64,000 nt of DNA from UBA3210 sp002363635 (GCA_946641515.1 CAMPBT010000002.1:186001-250000); one strand, 5' to 3'; counted from the stretch's first letter, positions 23,609-33,350 are shown. Notes: generated from the sequence alone by a model not told the origin. Numbers and translations are program-made.

Positions 23609-25684
23609 CTAATCTACTAAATCGACTGAAATATCATGGATATAAAATGCTTTATCAGTATTGTTATCAATAACAATTTTTAATTTTCCTGATGAAGGTG
23701 TAGATAAAGCAAAATCTAAGCTTTGTACTAAATTATCCTTATCATAATTGAGTGTTTTAGTACTTACTAAAGTATCTCCTACATAGATAGAAACATTGAT
23801 TGTTGTCCCACTTCCAGGAGTTCCAGAGAAACGTACATTTGTAATCTTATTTTTATTATCAAATGCAAAATCAGATTCAGATTCTAAAGTAAATTTTTTA
23901 GTTAAATTTGTAGATTTTCCAATTTGTACACCTTTAGTTTTATCACTAGATACATATTCAAAATTATCATAAGTTAAATTAAATTTAATCCCATTTAAAG
24001 TACAAGATTTTGCATCTATCGTAAAATCATTTTTATCTGCAGTATATTGATATTCATAATTTTGAGAAGCATCATATTCTTTTACTTCAATACTATATGA
24101 ATATGTCTCTTCCCCTCTAGTAATTGTTACTGTTTTAGTACCAATATCTGAAGCAGTAAATTCATAATTTTCTGGTATTGAGAAATTAAATTCTGATCTA
24201 TCAGTAACCTCTTCTTTTGATAAATCTGTATATGTATCAAATAATTTTAATGTTGAAGTAGTAAATTTATCACCTACTTGATATTCATATGTCGCATTAG
24301 AAAATGCGAAATTCTTATAATTCTTTTCTGCAGTATGAAGTTTGTTTTGAGTAGATGATTTTAAAATATCTTGAATAGTACCTGCATTATCTTTTTTATT
24401 TCCATATACATAATCAATTAATTCAGGGAAGTCGACATATGGATTTCTATTAGTTTGATATTCATATACTCTTTGAGTATGTTGATATTCTTGATAATTA
24501 ACATCAAAACTATCCGCCCAAGAAATAATTGTAGAAGCATTACCAAATGCACCTTTATTAGTTGCAGTTACTTGATCCATTTCTGCATATTCTTCTTGAA
24601 TAGATAAATCATCATAACATGTATCCATATATAAGATTGCACGTGCTAGTCTACCTTTATCTTCATCAGCAGGTTCAAAGTTTTTATCACCTTTTACATA
24701 ATTTGTAGTAGCATCCCCTGCTTCACCAAAATTTAGATTACCTCTAGAAGTATTACCTGTCATTTCAGATGCGAATAAATTATGGAAATCAGAAGCAACA
24801 CCTCCATTTCCTTCGCTTGAATAATTATAGTCGACAGTTGTTGGAGTAAATTCTTTTGTATTACTACCAACTTTAAATGTAATAACTGGCGAGGAATAAG
24901 ATATTTCTAAAGAACTTAACGCGCCTAAATTTTTGCTTGCTTTTGACGATTTTGTATATACATAAACATTTTCTTTATTGGTATAAACAATTTCACTATC
25001 ATTTTCAAATCCATCACAATATCCTTCAAAACCGTTTTTATAAATAGCATAGAAACGAGTTCCTCTTATAGATACTGAACTTAATTGATAAATAGAATTA
25101 AGTTTAATTTTCTTAGGATTCTTAGTTTTTGCAGTTACTGAATATGAACTTACATAGTGTCCCATTAAAGATTGGCAGAAAGCATGTTCTCTATTCCAAC
25201 CGCCAGTTCCGTATCCAGCAGTAAAATATGTAGGAATATCTTTTGAAGAATATACCTGATCAAGCATATCGAAATTATATTGTGATACGTCTGCGACTGT
25301 ATTCACTTCCCAGTTACCTGAGTATTTTTGTTTTTTAATATTTTTAGAAATCAATGCATGAAGTTGGTTCTTTAAATCTTCTCCATTAGTCCATGAAGAT
25401 AACGAAGAATAATATCCTCCATAATAATCATTAATATCCTTAGAATAATTAATTATTTCTTCTTCACTCGATGCTTCAGATGAATTTTCTCCACTTGAAG
25501 ATGAATTAATTTCTTCTTCACTCAATTCTTCTGATGAACTTTCTTGATTTGATGATGAACTAGAAACTTCTGAAATTGGATTTTCAGACCTATTAACAGG
25601 ATTTACATTAGTCCCAGTAGGTGAGCATGATGCTAATGTTGAGATGCCAAGCATTGCAGTAATTATAAGTAGTTTTGTTTTCAT
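23609..25684 (-). CDS. Secreted endonuclease I-family lipoprotein
   Basis: 691 residues. Signal peptide with lipobox LASC (Cys20), then a low-complexity Ser/Glu linker (about 30-77), then the endonuclease I (EndA/NucM) domain with the catalytic GWNREHAF (around 165-172) and DFHNLFASE further on. The C-terminal third holds small beta domains (a DUF5011-like TKTVTITRGEETYSYSIEV and a jelly-roll-like end SGKLKIVIDN). Family members are surface or secreted sugar-non-specific nucleases used to feed on or clear extracellular DNA. Much longer than the ~230-residue enzymes of Gram-negatives. Monocistronic, ends in its own terminator. Confidence 0.85.
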   Translation of the reverse strand: MKTKLLIITAMLGISTLASCSPTGTNVNPVNRSENPISEVSSSSSNQESSSEELSEEEINSSSSGENSSEASSEEEIINYSKDINDYYGGYYSSLSSWTNGEDLKNQLHALISKNIKKQKYSGNWEVNTVADVSQYNFDMLDQVYSSKDIPTYFTAGYGTGGWNREHAFCQSLMGHYVSSYSVTAKTKNPKKIKLNSIYQLSSVSIRGTRFYAIYKNGFEGYCDGFENDSEIVYTNKENVYVYTKSSKASKNLGALSSLEISYSSPVITFKVGSNTKEFTPTTVDYNYSSEGNGGVASDFHNLFASEMTGNTSRGNLNFGEAGDATTNYVKGDKNFEPADEDKGRLARAILYMDTCYDDLSIQEEYAEMDQVTATNKGAFGNASTIISWADSFDVNYQEYQHTQRVYEYQTNRNPYVDFPELIDYVYGNKKDNAGTIQDILKSSTQNKLHTAEKNYKNFAFSNATYEYQVGDKFTTSTLKLFDTYTDLSKEEVTDRSEFNFSIPENYEFTASDIGTKTVTITRGEETYSYSIEVKEYDASQNYEYQYTADKNDFTIDAKSCTLNGIKFNLTYDNFEYVSSDKTKGVQIGKSTNLTKKFTLESESDFAFDNKNKITNVRFSGTPGSGTTINVSIYVGDTLVSTKTLNYDKDNLVQSLDFALSTPSSGKLKIVIDNNTDKAFYIHDISVDLVD

Positions 25685-25765
25685 TTTTCCCCCAAAAAAT
25701 ATTATTTATACATAAATAATAACAAATTTTTATCATAAGAAAAAGACCCCTCTTCACCTAATAAA

Positions 25766-26083
25766 TTAAATTACATTAAGTGTTAAAAGGTCTTCGAATG
25801 ATATTTTAGTTTTTACAACTACTAAATATCTTAATTCTGGATTAAATTGAGATACTAAGCCTTCTATTTCTATATATGCTTCTCCATCAAAATATCTAGC
25901 TTTTACCATATCTCCTTTATGAAGCTTAGTTAATGATTCATTTAATAAACTTATCTCTTCTTCGTTTAATTCTTTCTTTTCAATTACTACTCTTTCTTTT
26001 TCTTTCAATGCTTCTTTTAATCCTGTAAGAGCATCAAATGGTAAGAAGAGTTTTGCACGGTCTGCTCTTGAATTAGTCGCCAT
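25766..26083 (-). CDS. YolD-like protein
   Basis: 105 residues with the YolD pattern: RAKLFLPFDALTGLKEALK at the N-terminus and repeated short beta segments after KLHKGDMVKARYFDG. YolD-like proteins are encoded beside Y-family polymerases of the UvrX type in Firmicutes and are thought to act with them. Here the ATG lies inside the end of the polymerase gene (11-base overlap), the same order as yqjW/yqjX. Confidence 0.82.
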   Translation of the reverse strand: MATNSRADRAKLFLPFDALTGLKEALKEKERVVIEKKELNEEEISLLNESLTKLHKGDMVKARYFDGEAYIEIEGLVSQFNPELRYLVVVKTKISFEDLLTLNVI

Positions 26084-27329
26084 TATGTCCTCCTACTAAT
26101 TTATTTCTTTTTGGAGTAGTTGCTCCTTCTAATAAATTCATTCCTCTTAAGACAGAATTCTTTCCATATTTTGCTTTAATCTCTACTAAAGTCTTTTGTA
26201 ATTTTTCATCTTTTTTTATCTTAGTAGGATCTGTAAATAAATCATATTGTTCATAGATTTCATCTTTGACATTTCCAAAGCCAATATTAATTCTTCTAAT
26301 TGGAGTATTTAAAATTGTAGTATTATCAAAAATGGTTAAAAAATATGGTAAAAAGTACTCATAGCTATTTGTAATATTAGTTAGATGTAATGAGCCTCCT
26401 GTTGGTTTATGTAGGTCTTTAGAATAACCAATTGACAAAGAGATATCTGACGCTACTAAATGTTTATCAGTTAAATCTAAACATGCTAACTCTACCATTT
26501 CTTTTACTACTAATCTTGCTTTTTCCCAAGTATAATCTTCAAATAAAACTTGTCCGCTAGAAATTGATTTATTTTGTGATTTATAAGCTTTAATTTGAGC
26601 TATTGTTGTAGGTTCTTTTCCCCAAGCATGATCAATTAAAAATTCAGCGTTAATTCCAAATTCTCTATATAGTAATTTAGGGTCAGTTTTAGTAATACCT
26701 TCCATATCACGTATTCCCATACGATCTAGTCTTTTTACTATTCCTCTACCAATCTGCCAAAAATCAGTTAATGGGGTATGGTGCCATAAGGTTTCTTTAT
26801 ATTTCTCTTCATCTAATACCCCAATATGTGATGCGACATGTTTTGCTGTAATATCTAAGGCTACTTTGCATAAATATAGATTAGTACCAATACCTGCAGT
26901 AGCAGTTATTCCGTATGTATCATAAATATCTTTCATAATTTTTTTTGCAAGTTCTTCTGCAGTCATGTTGTACATCTTCAAATACTTAGTGACATCCATA
27001 AAAGCTTCATCAATTGAATATACATGAATATCTTCTTTAGCAATGTATTTTAAATATATTGCATATATATTTGCAGAATATTTAATGTATAAATTCATTC
27101 TTGGCATTGCTTTTATGTATTTAATAGTTGAAGGAATTTCAAATATCCTACATCTATTATGAACACCTAATTCTTTCATCCTAGGTGAAACAGCTAAACA
27201 TATAGTTCCGTTTCCTCTTGTAGGGTCTGCCACGACTAAAGGTGTAGTAAAAGGATTTAATCCTCTTTCTACACATTCTACGGAAGCATAAAAAGTTTTC
27301 AAATCAATGCAAAGATATGTTCTATTCAT
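26073..27329 (-). CDS. Y-family translesion DNA polymerase (UvrX/DinB type)
   Basis: 418 residues. Catalytic acidic motifs: YLCIDLKTFYASVE with Asp9 at the N-terminus and YSIDEAFMDVT around 105-115. IGTNLYLCKVA and the helix-hairpin region IGRGIVKRLDRMGI support the impB/mucB/samB fold. Polymerases of this group copy damaged DNA. No Shine-Dalgarno precedes the ATG; a TATAAT lies seven bases upstream, compatible with a leaderless mRNA. Partner of the YolD gene that it overlaps. Confidence 0.9.
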   Translation of the reverse strand: MNRTYLCIDLKTFYASVECVERGLNPFTTPLVVADPTRGNGTICLAVSPRMKELGVHNRCRIFEIPSTIKYIKAMPRMNLYIKYSANIYAIYLKYIAKEDIHVYSIDEAFMDVTKYLKMYNMTAEELAKKIMKDIYDTYGITATAGIGTNLYLCKVALDITAKHVASHIGVLDEEKYKETLWHHTPLTDFWQIGRGIVKRLDRMGIRDMEGITKTDPKLLYREFGINAEFLIDHAWGKEPTTIAQIKAYKSQNKSISSGQVLFEDYTWEKARLVVKEMVELACLDLTDKHLVASDISLSIGYSKDLHKPTGGSLHLTNITNSYEYFLPYFLTIFDNTTILNTPIRRINIGFGNVKDEIYEQYDLFTDPTKIKKDEKLQKTLVEIKAKYGKNSVLRGMNLLEGATTPKRNKLVGGHNGD

Positions 27330-27336
27330 ATTTAAA

Positions 27337-27342
27337 ATTATA
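27337..27342 (-). promoter_or_regulatory. -10 element just before the polymerase start
   Basis: On the minus strand, TATAAT is followed by only seven bases before the ATG, placing the expected transcription start at or next to the A of ATG. No GGAGG-like element is present. The -35 region is weak. Confidence 0.4.
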
Positions 27343-27343
27343 T

Positions 27344-27372
27344 CAAAAAAGATTAGGTTTTGTCCTAATCTT
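27344..27372 (-). terminator. Terminator of the methyltransferase unit
   Basis: Perfect 9-bp stem AAGATTAGG / CCTAATCTT with loop TTTTGT; a run of six Ts follows on the minus strand. Confidence 0.85.
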
Positions 27373-27395
27373 GTAATGGTGAATTTTATATGTGC

Positions 27396-28193
27396 TTATT
27401 TTTGGACAATATCCAATAAATGAGCGCTGAAACCTAACATTTCTCTTCTTTCACAAATAGTTAAGTGATATTTGATATATTCTTCAAAAACTTCTTTAGT
27501 CATTTTATTTAAATCGACTCTAAAATAATCTGCTAAAGTATCTGAAGAAATTAGTTTAATTCTTTTTAATGATGATTTTTCATTTAATCTATCAATATCT
27601 TCAATTCTTACCATTGAATATAAATCATCTTCTTTTGGTAAATAATGATATGAGTCATCTACTCTACCTTCTTCTTTAGCAGCAAGAATATTACCTTTAA
27701 TAAAGCCATAACTAATTACTGCATATTCATTCATATAGTAAGAAGTTAAAATATAACCATCTTTTTTAACTACTCTTTTTGCTTCTTCTAATACTTTTAA
27801 ACGATCTTCTTCACTAAATAGATGATACATAGGTCCAAAAATTAAAACCACATCAAAAGATTCATCATCAAATCTAGATAAATCTAAAGCGTTACCTTGA
27901 TAAGCTTCTAAATCTTTATCCTTTTTAATGATTTGGTCTAAGTTGTGTTGTACTAATTCTAAAGCAGTAACTTTATATCCTTGCTTCTTATAATAAATAG
28001 AATATCTACCAGTACCTGCTCCAACATCTAAAATCTTTTTTGTTTTATCGTTATTTAATACTTCATCAATATATTTTAAGTTAGTAACAAATTCAACAGT
28101 ACCGTGTCTAGTTGTTAAACGATGGTCTTCATCAAAATGTTCGTAATAGTCATCTAATAAAGAAATTTTTGTATTTGTTCTTTGAAAATTCAT
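27396..28193 (-). CDS. Class I SAM-dependent methyltransferase
   Basis: 265 residues. Motif I ILDVGAGTGRYS (about 54-65), acidic post-motif II (ALEL), motif DVVLIFGPMYHLF and motif YYMNEYAVISYG. The Rossmann methyltransferase is clear, the substrate is not; the FGPMYHLF segment is common in small-molecule methyltransferases of Firmicutes. Start lies three bases after the preceding stop, with only a weak Shine-Dalgarno; probably coupled to the EEP-family gene. Confidence 0.82.
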   Translation of the reverse strand: MNFQRTNTKISLLDDYYEHFDEDHRLTTRHGTVEFVTNLKYIDEVLNNDKTKKILDVGAGTGRYSIYYKKQGYKVTALELVQHNLDQIIKKDKDLEAYQGNALDLSRFDDESFDVVLIFGPMYHLFSEEDRLKVLEEAKRVVKKDGYILTSYYMNEYAVISYGFIKGNILAAKEEGRVDDSYHYLPKEDDLYSMVRIEDIDRLNEKSSLKRIKLISSDTLADYFRVDLNKMTKEVFEEYIKYHLTICERREMLGFSAHLLDIVQK

Positions 28194-28195
28194 AT

Positions 28196-28972
28196 TTAAA
28201 TCTCTATTTCAGCATATACACCGTAATGGTCTGATACCCTTTCTTCCTTAAATACTACCTCATATTTATTAACTTTATAAGGTTTATTAACAAAGATGTG
28301 ATCAATTTGATGATCTAATGCTGTTTTTAAGAATGGTGCAGCATCTAATATTCCTGGAAAAGTAGGATTTTTAGTAGGATCAATACCTGCTAAATCTGAA
28401 GCTTCAATTAATCCAGTTTCTTTAATCTTCTTAATGTAAGAAGAATTGTAAGGTACGTTAAAATCTCCTGCACAAATTGAAATGTGACGAGGATTAATTA
28501 CATTAAGAAAATTTGCAAGTTGTGAATCAAGTTTTTCACTTTCTGAATCCCAGCCTAAATGAGTAGTAATTAAATCTACTTGTTGACCGTTGATATCAAC
28601 ATTTACTAAAAGTGCAGTTCTTGTCTGCCAGTTATAATAATCTTTAGATTTTGATAAATAATATGAATCTGAATAAATAATTGGATATTTTGAAACGATT
28701 GCTAAACCTTCATCATATTTATCAAATCCTCTTTTCTTATAACGATAATCATAATTATATTTACGTTTTAATTTTGGAAAAATTGATAATAATTGGTTAC
28801 TAGTTTTAATGTTATTAGTATAAATAGGATCTTCGCTAATTTGACCTACTTCTTGGAAGAATATAATATCTACTTCTCTTTCGTTGATAAAGTTTGCAAT
28901 GATTTTATTCTTCTTTTCAATTTCCTTTTCTTGTAAGGTATGTAAGTTTAAAGTTAATATTTTAAGTTTCAT
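28196..28972 (-). CDS. Endonuclease/exonuclease/phosphatase (EEP) family protein
   Basis: 258 residues. TLNLHTLQ, FFQEVGQ, GDFNVPYN, ITTHLGWD and the terminal SDHYGVYAEIEI mark the exonuclease III/DNase I/inositol phosphatase fold with all metal-site residues. No signal peptide, so a cytoplasmic enzyme. Could be a phosphodiesterase or phosphatase rather than a DNA repair enzyme. Two-gene unit with the methyltransferase; divergent from ktrB. Confidence 0.82.
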   Translation of the reverse strand: MKLKILTLNLHTLQEKEIEKKNKIIANFINEREVDIIFFQEVGQISEDPIYTNNIKTSNQLLSIFPKLKRKYNYDYRYKKRGFDKYDEGLAIVSKYPIIYSDSYYLSKSKDYYNWQTRTALLVNVDINGQQVDLITTHLGWDSESEKLDSQLANFLNVINPRHISICAGDFNVPYNSSYIKKIKETGLIEASDLAGIDPTKNPTFPGILDAAPFLKTALDHQIDHIFVNKPYKVNKYEVVFKEERVSDHYGVYAEIEI

Positions 28973-29034
28973 AACTTTCCCTCGTGTTGATTAATTATTC
29001 TGAATATAAAAATACTAGATTTTTTTATACGAGT

Positions 29035-29051
29035 CAAATGTTTTACATTTG
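29035..29051. promoter_or_regulatory. Inverted repeat between EEP gene and ktrB
   Basis: CAAATG-TTTTA-CATTTG, a 6-bp dyad in the divergent spacer. Possible operator; no regulator can be named. Confidence 0.25.
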
Positions 29052-29110
29052 TTAAATATTATATTAATATAAATGATAGATTTCTTAATTATGACTTTTC
29101 TTTCATAAAG

Positions 29111-29140
29111 TTGAAGATAATCTTTGTACTGTAGTATAAT
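29111..29140 (+). promoter_or_regulatory. Promoter of ktrBA
   Basis: TTGAAG (29111-29116), 18-base spacer, TATAAT (29135-29140), 45 bases before the ktrB ATG. The leader is too short for a c-di-AMP riboswitch. Confidence 0.6.
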
Positions 29141-29185
29141 ATAAATCGTAATTAAAAATACTTTTTAATTATAAAGGAAAAATAT

Positions 29186-30511
29186 ATGTTTAAAAAAATA
29201 CGTAAACTAACCACTACACAAGTTATTGCTTTAGGATATATTGCAATGATTTTAGTTGGCACTTTATTATTAATTTTTCCTTTTTCTAATAACAAATGGG
29301 CCTGGACAAATCCTTTAGATGTTATATTTACTATAGTTTCTTCAATAACTGGCTCAGGTTTAGTTTTATACGACACAGCTGATTATTGGAATATCTACGG
29401 CCAAATTGTTATCTTACTCTTTATTCAAATTGGCGGTATTGGATTTATGACTCTTGTCTCTTCTCTAGGCTTATTCATGAAGAGAAAAATAAATTTATAC
29501 GAAAGAAAAGCTTTAATGCAATCTGCTGGTAACTTTCAGCCTTCAGGTATCGTTGCTTTAGTTAAGAAAATCATGATTATTACTTTTACAGTTGAACTTA
29601 TTTCAACAGGATTAATTATGATTAGGACTGTCCCTGCATTTGGTTTACTAAATGGTTTCTGGCAAGCTTTATTTATCTCTGTCTCATCATTCTGTACTGC
29701 AGGTATTGATGTAATGCCTGGTACATTTACATCATTAACATATTTCGAAGGTGATTGGTTAATCTCTATTGTATTATCACTAGAAATGTTTATCGGTGCA
29801 TTAGGTTTCTTAGTAATTAACGATGTTTTCTCTTCAAAAGGAAAATGGAAGAAATTACATTTACATTCAAAGATTGTCTTAATTACATCTACTACAATGT
29901 GTTTAGTAGCATTTGTATTAATCTTCTTATTTGAAAAAGATTACACATCAGAAGGTTTAGCGGATGCATTATTTAACACAATATCTGGTAACGCGACAGG
30001 ATTTAACTCAGTTGTTATTTCTAACATGACTCAAGCATCTAAAATGGTTCTTGCCTTAATCATGTTCGTCGGTGGATCTCCAGGTTCTACAGCAGGTGGT
30101 ATTAAAACTACTACATTTGTTGTCTTATTATTCTCTTTACTCAACGGGGCAACTAAATCCTCAACTCTTACAATCGGAAATAGATCAATCAATAAGAACG
30201 CTGCAAAACAAGCTTCTGCAATCTTCTTCTTATATATAAGCGCAATATTCATTGGTACAACAATCATCCTTGCTTCCGATAACTCTCTAGCAATGGATGG
30301 AGTTATCTTTGAATGTGTATCTGCAGTTGATAATGTTGGCTTATCACTTGGGGTAACTTCATTAATCAAGAATAATACAATTGCAAAATTTGTCTTAACA
30401 ATTCTTATGTATATCGGTCGTATCGGCCCAGTCACAACAATTTCTTTAGTTAAAGATAAAGAAGACGATGGTTCAATCATCGCTCCAACAGAAGAAATAT
30501 TACTTGGATAG
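29186..30511 (+). CDS. ktrB: Potassium uptake channel subunit KtrB/TrkH family
   Basis: 441 residues, about ten hydrophobic segments arranged as four M1-P-M2 repeats. Selectivity-filter glycines are visible in each: SSITGSGLVL, SFCTAGIDV, SGNATGFNS and SAVDNVGLSL. Forms the membrane channel for K+ (with Na+ coupling in many species). Shine-Dalgarno AAGGAAAAA is weak. Followed after 12 bases by its regulatory subunit. Confidence 0.93.
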   Translation: MFKKIRKLTTTQVIALGYIAMILVGTLLLIFPFSNNKWAWTNPLDVIFTIVSSITGSGLVLYDTADYWNIYGQIVILLFIQIGGIGFMTLVSSLGLFMKRKINLYERKALMQSAGNFQPSGIVALVKKIMIITFTVELISTGLIMIRTVPAFGLLNGFWQALFISVSSFCTAGIDVMPGTFTSLTYFEGDWLISIVLSLEMFIGALGFLVINDVFSSKGKWKKLHLHSKIVLITSTTMCLVAFVLIFLFEKDYTSEGLADALFNTISGNATGFNSVVISNMTQASKMVLALIMFVGGSPGSTAGGIKTTTFVVLLFSLLNGATKSSTLTIGNRSINKNAAKQASAIFFLYISAIFIGTTIILASDNSLAMDGVIFECVSAVDNVGLSLGVTSLIKNNTIAKFVLTILMYIGRIGPVTTISLVKDKEDDGSIIAPTEEILLG

Positions 30512-30523
30512 GAGGAAAATAAT

Positions 30524-31186
30524 ATGAAATCAATCTTAGTAATCGGTTTAGGTAACTTTGGTAAAAACCTAGCATACAAGCTCCAAGAGCTTGGCAATGA
30601 TGTCATGGTCATTGATAGTAACGAAAAGAAGATTCAAGCAGTCGCTAATGACTTTACAGAAGCTTTCACAGGTGACTGTACAAATGAAGCTGTTATCTCT
30701 TCACTAGGTGTTAATAACTTCGATATTTGTTATGTAACAACTGGTGGCTCTTTCCAAGCATCACTTGAAATTACATCATTATTAAAAGAACATGGTGCTA
30801 AATATATCGTCTCTAAAGCAACTCAAGAAATGCAAGCAAAATTCTTAAAGCAAATTGGCGCAAATGAAGTTGTTTATCCAGAAAAAGATATGGCATTAAA
30901 GATGGCAATTAAGCACAATGCTGATTCAGTATTTGATTACATACAACTCGGTGATGAATATGCTTTATACGAAGTTCCAGTTCCAAAAGTTTGGATTGGC
31001 AAAACATTAAAAGAACTCAACATCCGTAAAGAATTTGGAGTTAACGTTATTTCTATTACAAATGACGATGGAAAATACCTTTTAGCAATGCCTGATTATA
31101 AATTTGAAGAAAACGATCACATCTTATTACTTGGTAGACAAGATGAATTAAAATCTACATCAAAGGCATTAAAGAAATTATCTTAA
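30524..31186 (+). CDS. ktrA: Potassium uptake regulatory subunit KtrA/TrkA family
   Basis: 220 residues: RCK N-domain with NAD/ATP-binding VIGLGNFGKNLA at 6-17 and an RCK C-domain (VPVPKVWIGKTLKELNI onward), the usual ring-forming gate of KtrB. The C-domain is a known c-di-AMP target in Firmicutes. GGAGG overlaps the ktrB stop region, so translation is coupled. Confidence 0.93.
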   Translation: MKSILVIGLGNFGKNLAYKLQELGNDVMVIDSNEKKIQAVANDFTEAFTGDCTNEAVISSLGVNNFDICYVTTGGSFQASLEITSLLKEHGAKYIVSKATQEMQAKFLKQIGANEVVYPEKDMALKMAIKHNADSVFDYIQLGDEYALYEVPVPKVWIGKTLKELNIRKEFGVNVISITNDDGKYLLAMPDYKFEENDHILLLGRQDELKSTSKALKKLS

Positions 31187-31193
31187 TCTATAT

Positions 31194-31221
31194 GACTTAC
31201 CTTATGGTAAGTCTTTTTTTT
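31194..31221 (+). terminator. Terminator of ktrBA
   Basis: Perfect 8-bp stem GACTTACC / GGTAAGTC with TTAT loop and eight Ts. Confidence 0.9.
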
Positions 31222-31227
31222 GCAAAA

Positions 31228-31251
31228 GAAAAAGGAGATTTCTCTCCTCTT
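31228..31251 (-). terminator. Terminator of the S41 lipoprotein gene
   Basis: On the minus strand, AAGAGGAGA / TCTCCTTTT stem with GAAA loop followed by TTCTTTTG. Confidence 0.7.
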
Positions 31252-31262
31252 ATAAATATTTA

Positions 31263-33350
31263 TTAAGCAGCTTGATTATTTAAACTTGCAACGATTTCTG
31301 CAACTTTTTCTATATCAACGATATCTGCATATGATGCTTCAGCGTCAACTTCAATACCGTATTCATATACAGTTCTATTTTTGTCCGCATCATATAAAGC
31401 AATTGTATTCATAGATGAAGTAGAAATTGAATAACCATCACTTAAGGCAAATGGCATAATTGAGCAAGCTCCACCACCTGACTTTTGACCAATAATCTTG
31501 TAGCCTGCTTGTTTTGCAACTGCTGCAAATTCATTAGCGCATGAATAAGTATTACCTGATGTTAATACAAAGAATTTATATTTATCTGAATATGATTTAT
31601 TTTCTCTGCCTTCATCTTTTCTACCTGTTTCAACGTTATAAACACTTTCTTCATCAACATTTAATAATTGATTCCATCCGCCGTATTTAACATCATCAAC
31701 AATGAAGCCTAATGCTTTAATACCTGCAGCAATATTACCGCCACCATTGTTAGAAACGTCAATAACAACATTTTCTACTTCTGGTTTAGATGAGATTTCA
31801 TCAAATGCTTTTTTGAATAACCAATATGTATCATATAAATACGCTTCATCTGATACAATCTTTTCGTCATTTTCATCTAATACAAATTCGCCATTTTCAT
31901 CAGTTACATAGATATCAACATCATCAGCAGTTGAGAATTCATCGAATTTTAATACTGCTGTTTTTCCATCTTCTGAGTACTTTAAGAATTTTGCATGGAA
32001 TGTATCTGGGTTTTCCATATAATATGTAACACCTTCTTCAAATGCAGTTATTTCAACAGGAGCTGGTCCTTCCCCTGTTTGAACATAATAAGTTGCATTT
32101 TCATCAAATACAGCGTCTGCAGGTACTTCAACAATTTGATCGTTAACCCATGCAGATTTTGCTAAAGCATCATCCATATCCCAATATGAATAGAGTAAAG
32201 ATAGTTGTCTTTCACCTAACTGTGAAAGGCTAGTTAATTTAAATGCATTATTTCCAACAAACATTGATTCAGCAGTTGAATATGAATGGCCTTCATCTAA
32301 AACTAGATAAATTAATTGAGCGTAACCTGTTGAGTTCTTTCCAGGATCTGTAGATAAAATATTTGCAATTGCTTCTGGATTCTTTGCTTCAAAATATTCT
32401 TTTGCGGAACTATAAAGAACATCGTTATCACCCTTAGGAATTCTCTTTAAACCATAGTAGTAATCATATACAAAGTATAACTGATTGAGAACATCTTCTC
32501 TTTCTTCAGCAGTTTGTCCACCTGATTTACCTAATGTAGATGATGTGAAATATTTATTCGCATCTTCTTTAGAGACATTTGCCCATGACATATATGTTGC
32601 AACGAATTCATCGCCATTGAAATAAATATTGACGTAATTCTGTGAACAGAAAATAAAGTTCATAACCCAGAATGGAACTAATGTTTTATTATCTTCTCCA
32701 TCTTTGTATGAAACAAAATCTGCTCCATAATCTTTTAAAGAAACCTTAATTGGTTCAGGATCTTTATCTTCTAATGTTGACCAATATTTTGATCTATCTT
32801 GTGAATAATGGTTAGAATAGTTAATACCTTGCTGTTCAACTGTGTTATATAAGAAATATGCATCATATGTGATTTCATCTTTTTCTGTATCGATAGTAAA
32901 TCCATATGAGTATTCTCCATCTTCATCTTTAATATCCCATTTTGCAACAATGCCATTATCAGTTGAAGTGAATGATGTGACTGAACCATCTGCACCAGTC
33001 ATATCGTAATAACCATCTAATGATTTGAAAAAATTTTCAACATCAACATATAAAAGTGATTCATGTGATGATGAGCCTGTTAAATAGTAGCCATCTAATG
33101 ATTCACCTTTTATGTCATAATAAGATGTTAAATTAACAAGTCCAAATGATTTCTTAGTTAATTTTACTTTTTCAACCTTTTCTGATGAGTTTCCTTCTTC
33201 GCTTGAACTAACATTTTCAGCACTTGAGCTTACGTCTCCACTATTATCCAGTGGTAAGGATGAATTCTCAAATGAATCTCCTTTTCCCCCACATGAAACT
33301 AATGATGAAAGTAAGACAAAAGATGCCAAAAGCAACTTTGCTTTTTTCAT
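31263..33350 (-). CDS. Lipoprotein with S41 (tail-specific protease-like) domain
   Basis: 695 residues. Signal peptide with lipobox LVSC (Cys20), a Ser/Glu linker (about 30-60), two beta-rich middle parts, and a C-terminal S41 peptidase core: DVSNNGGGNIAAG (about 545-557), TSGNTYSCANEF (nucleophile Ser, about 604-615) and IIGQKSGGGACS. LDEGHSYST upstream resembles the catalytic-His segment of tricorn-type S41 enzymes. Located outside the membrane. Substrate unknown. A possible operator (TGAAAA-AAA-TTTTCA) lies about 80 bases upstream. Confidence 0.82.
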   Translation of the reverse strand: MKKAKLLLASFVLLSSLVSCGGKGDSFENSSLPLDNSGDVSSSAENVSSSEEGNSSEKVEKVKLTKKSFGLVNLTSYYDIKGESLDGYYLTGSSSHESLLYVDVENFFKSLDGYYDMTGADGSVTSFTSTDNGIVAKWDIKDEDGEYSYGFTIDTEKDEITYDAYFLYNTVEQQGINYSNHYSQDRSKYWSTLEDKDPEPIKVSLKDYGADFVSYKDGEDNKTLVPFWVMNFIFCSQNYVNIYFNGDEFVATYMSWANVSKEDANKYFTSSTLGKSGGQTAEEREDVLNQLYFVYDYYYGLKRIPKGDNDVLYSSAKEYFEAKNPEAIANILSTDPGKNSTGYAQLIYLVLDEGHSYSTAESMFVGNNAFKLTSLSQLGERQLSLLYSYWDMDDALAKSAWVNDQIVEVPADAVFDENATYYVQTGEGPAPVEITAFEEGVTYYMENPDTFHAKFLKYSEDGKTAVLKFDEFSTADDVDIYVTDENGEFVLDENDEKIVSDEAYLYDTYWLFKKAFDEISSKPEVENVVIDVSNNGGGNIAAGIKALGFIVDDVKYGGWNQLLNVDEESVYNVETGRKDEGRENKSYSDKYKFFVLTSGNTYSCANEFAAVAKQAGYKIIGQKSGGGACSIMPFALSDGYSISTSSMNTIALYDADKNRTVYEYGIEVDAEASYADIVDIEKVAEIVASLNNQAA

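Noticed and set aside
29100..29185. c-di-AMP (ydaO-type) riboswitch before ktrBA
   Set aside because: The leader from the likely promoter to the ATG is only about 40 bases, too short for this riboswitch.
31702..32029. Plus-strand frames inside the S41 lipoprotein gene
   Set aside because: Antisense shadows of a clearly coding minus-strand gene; no start signals.
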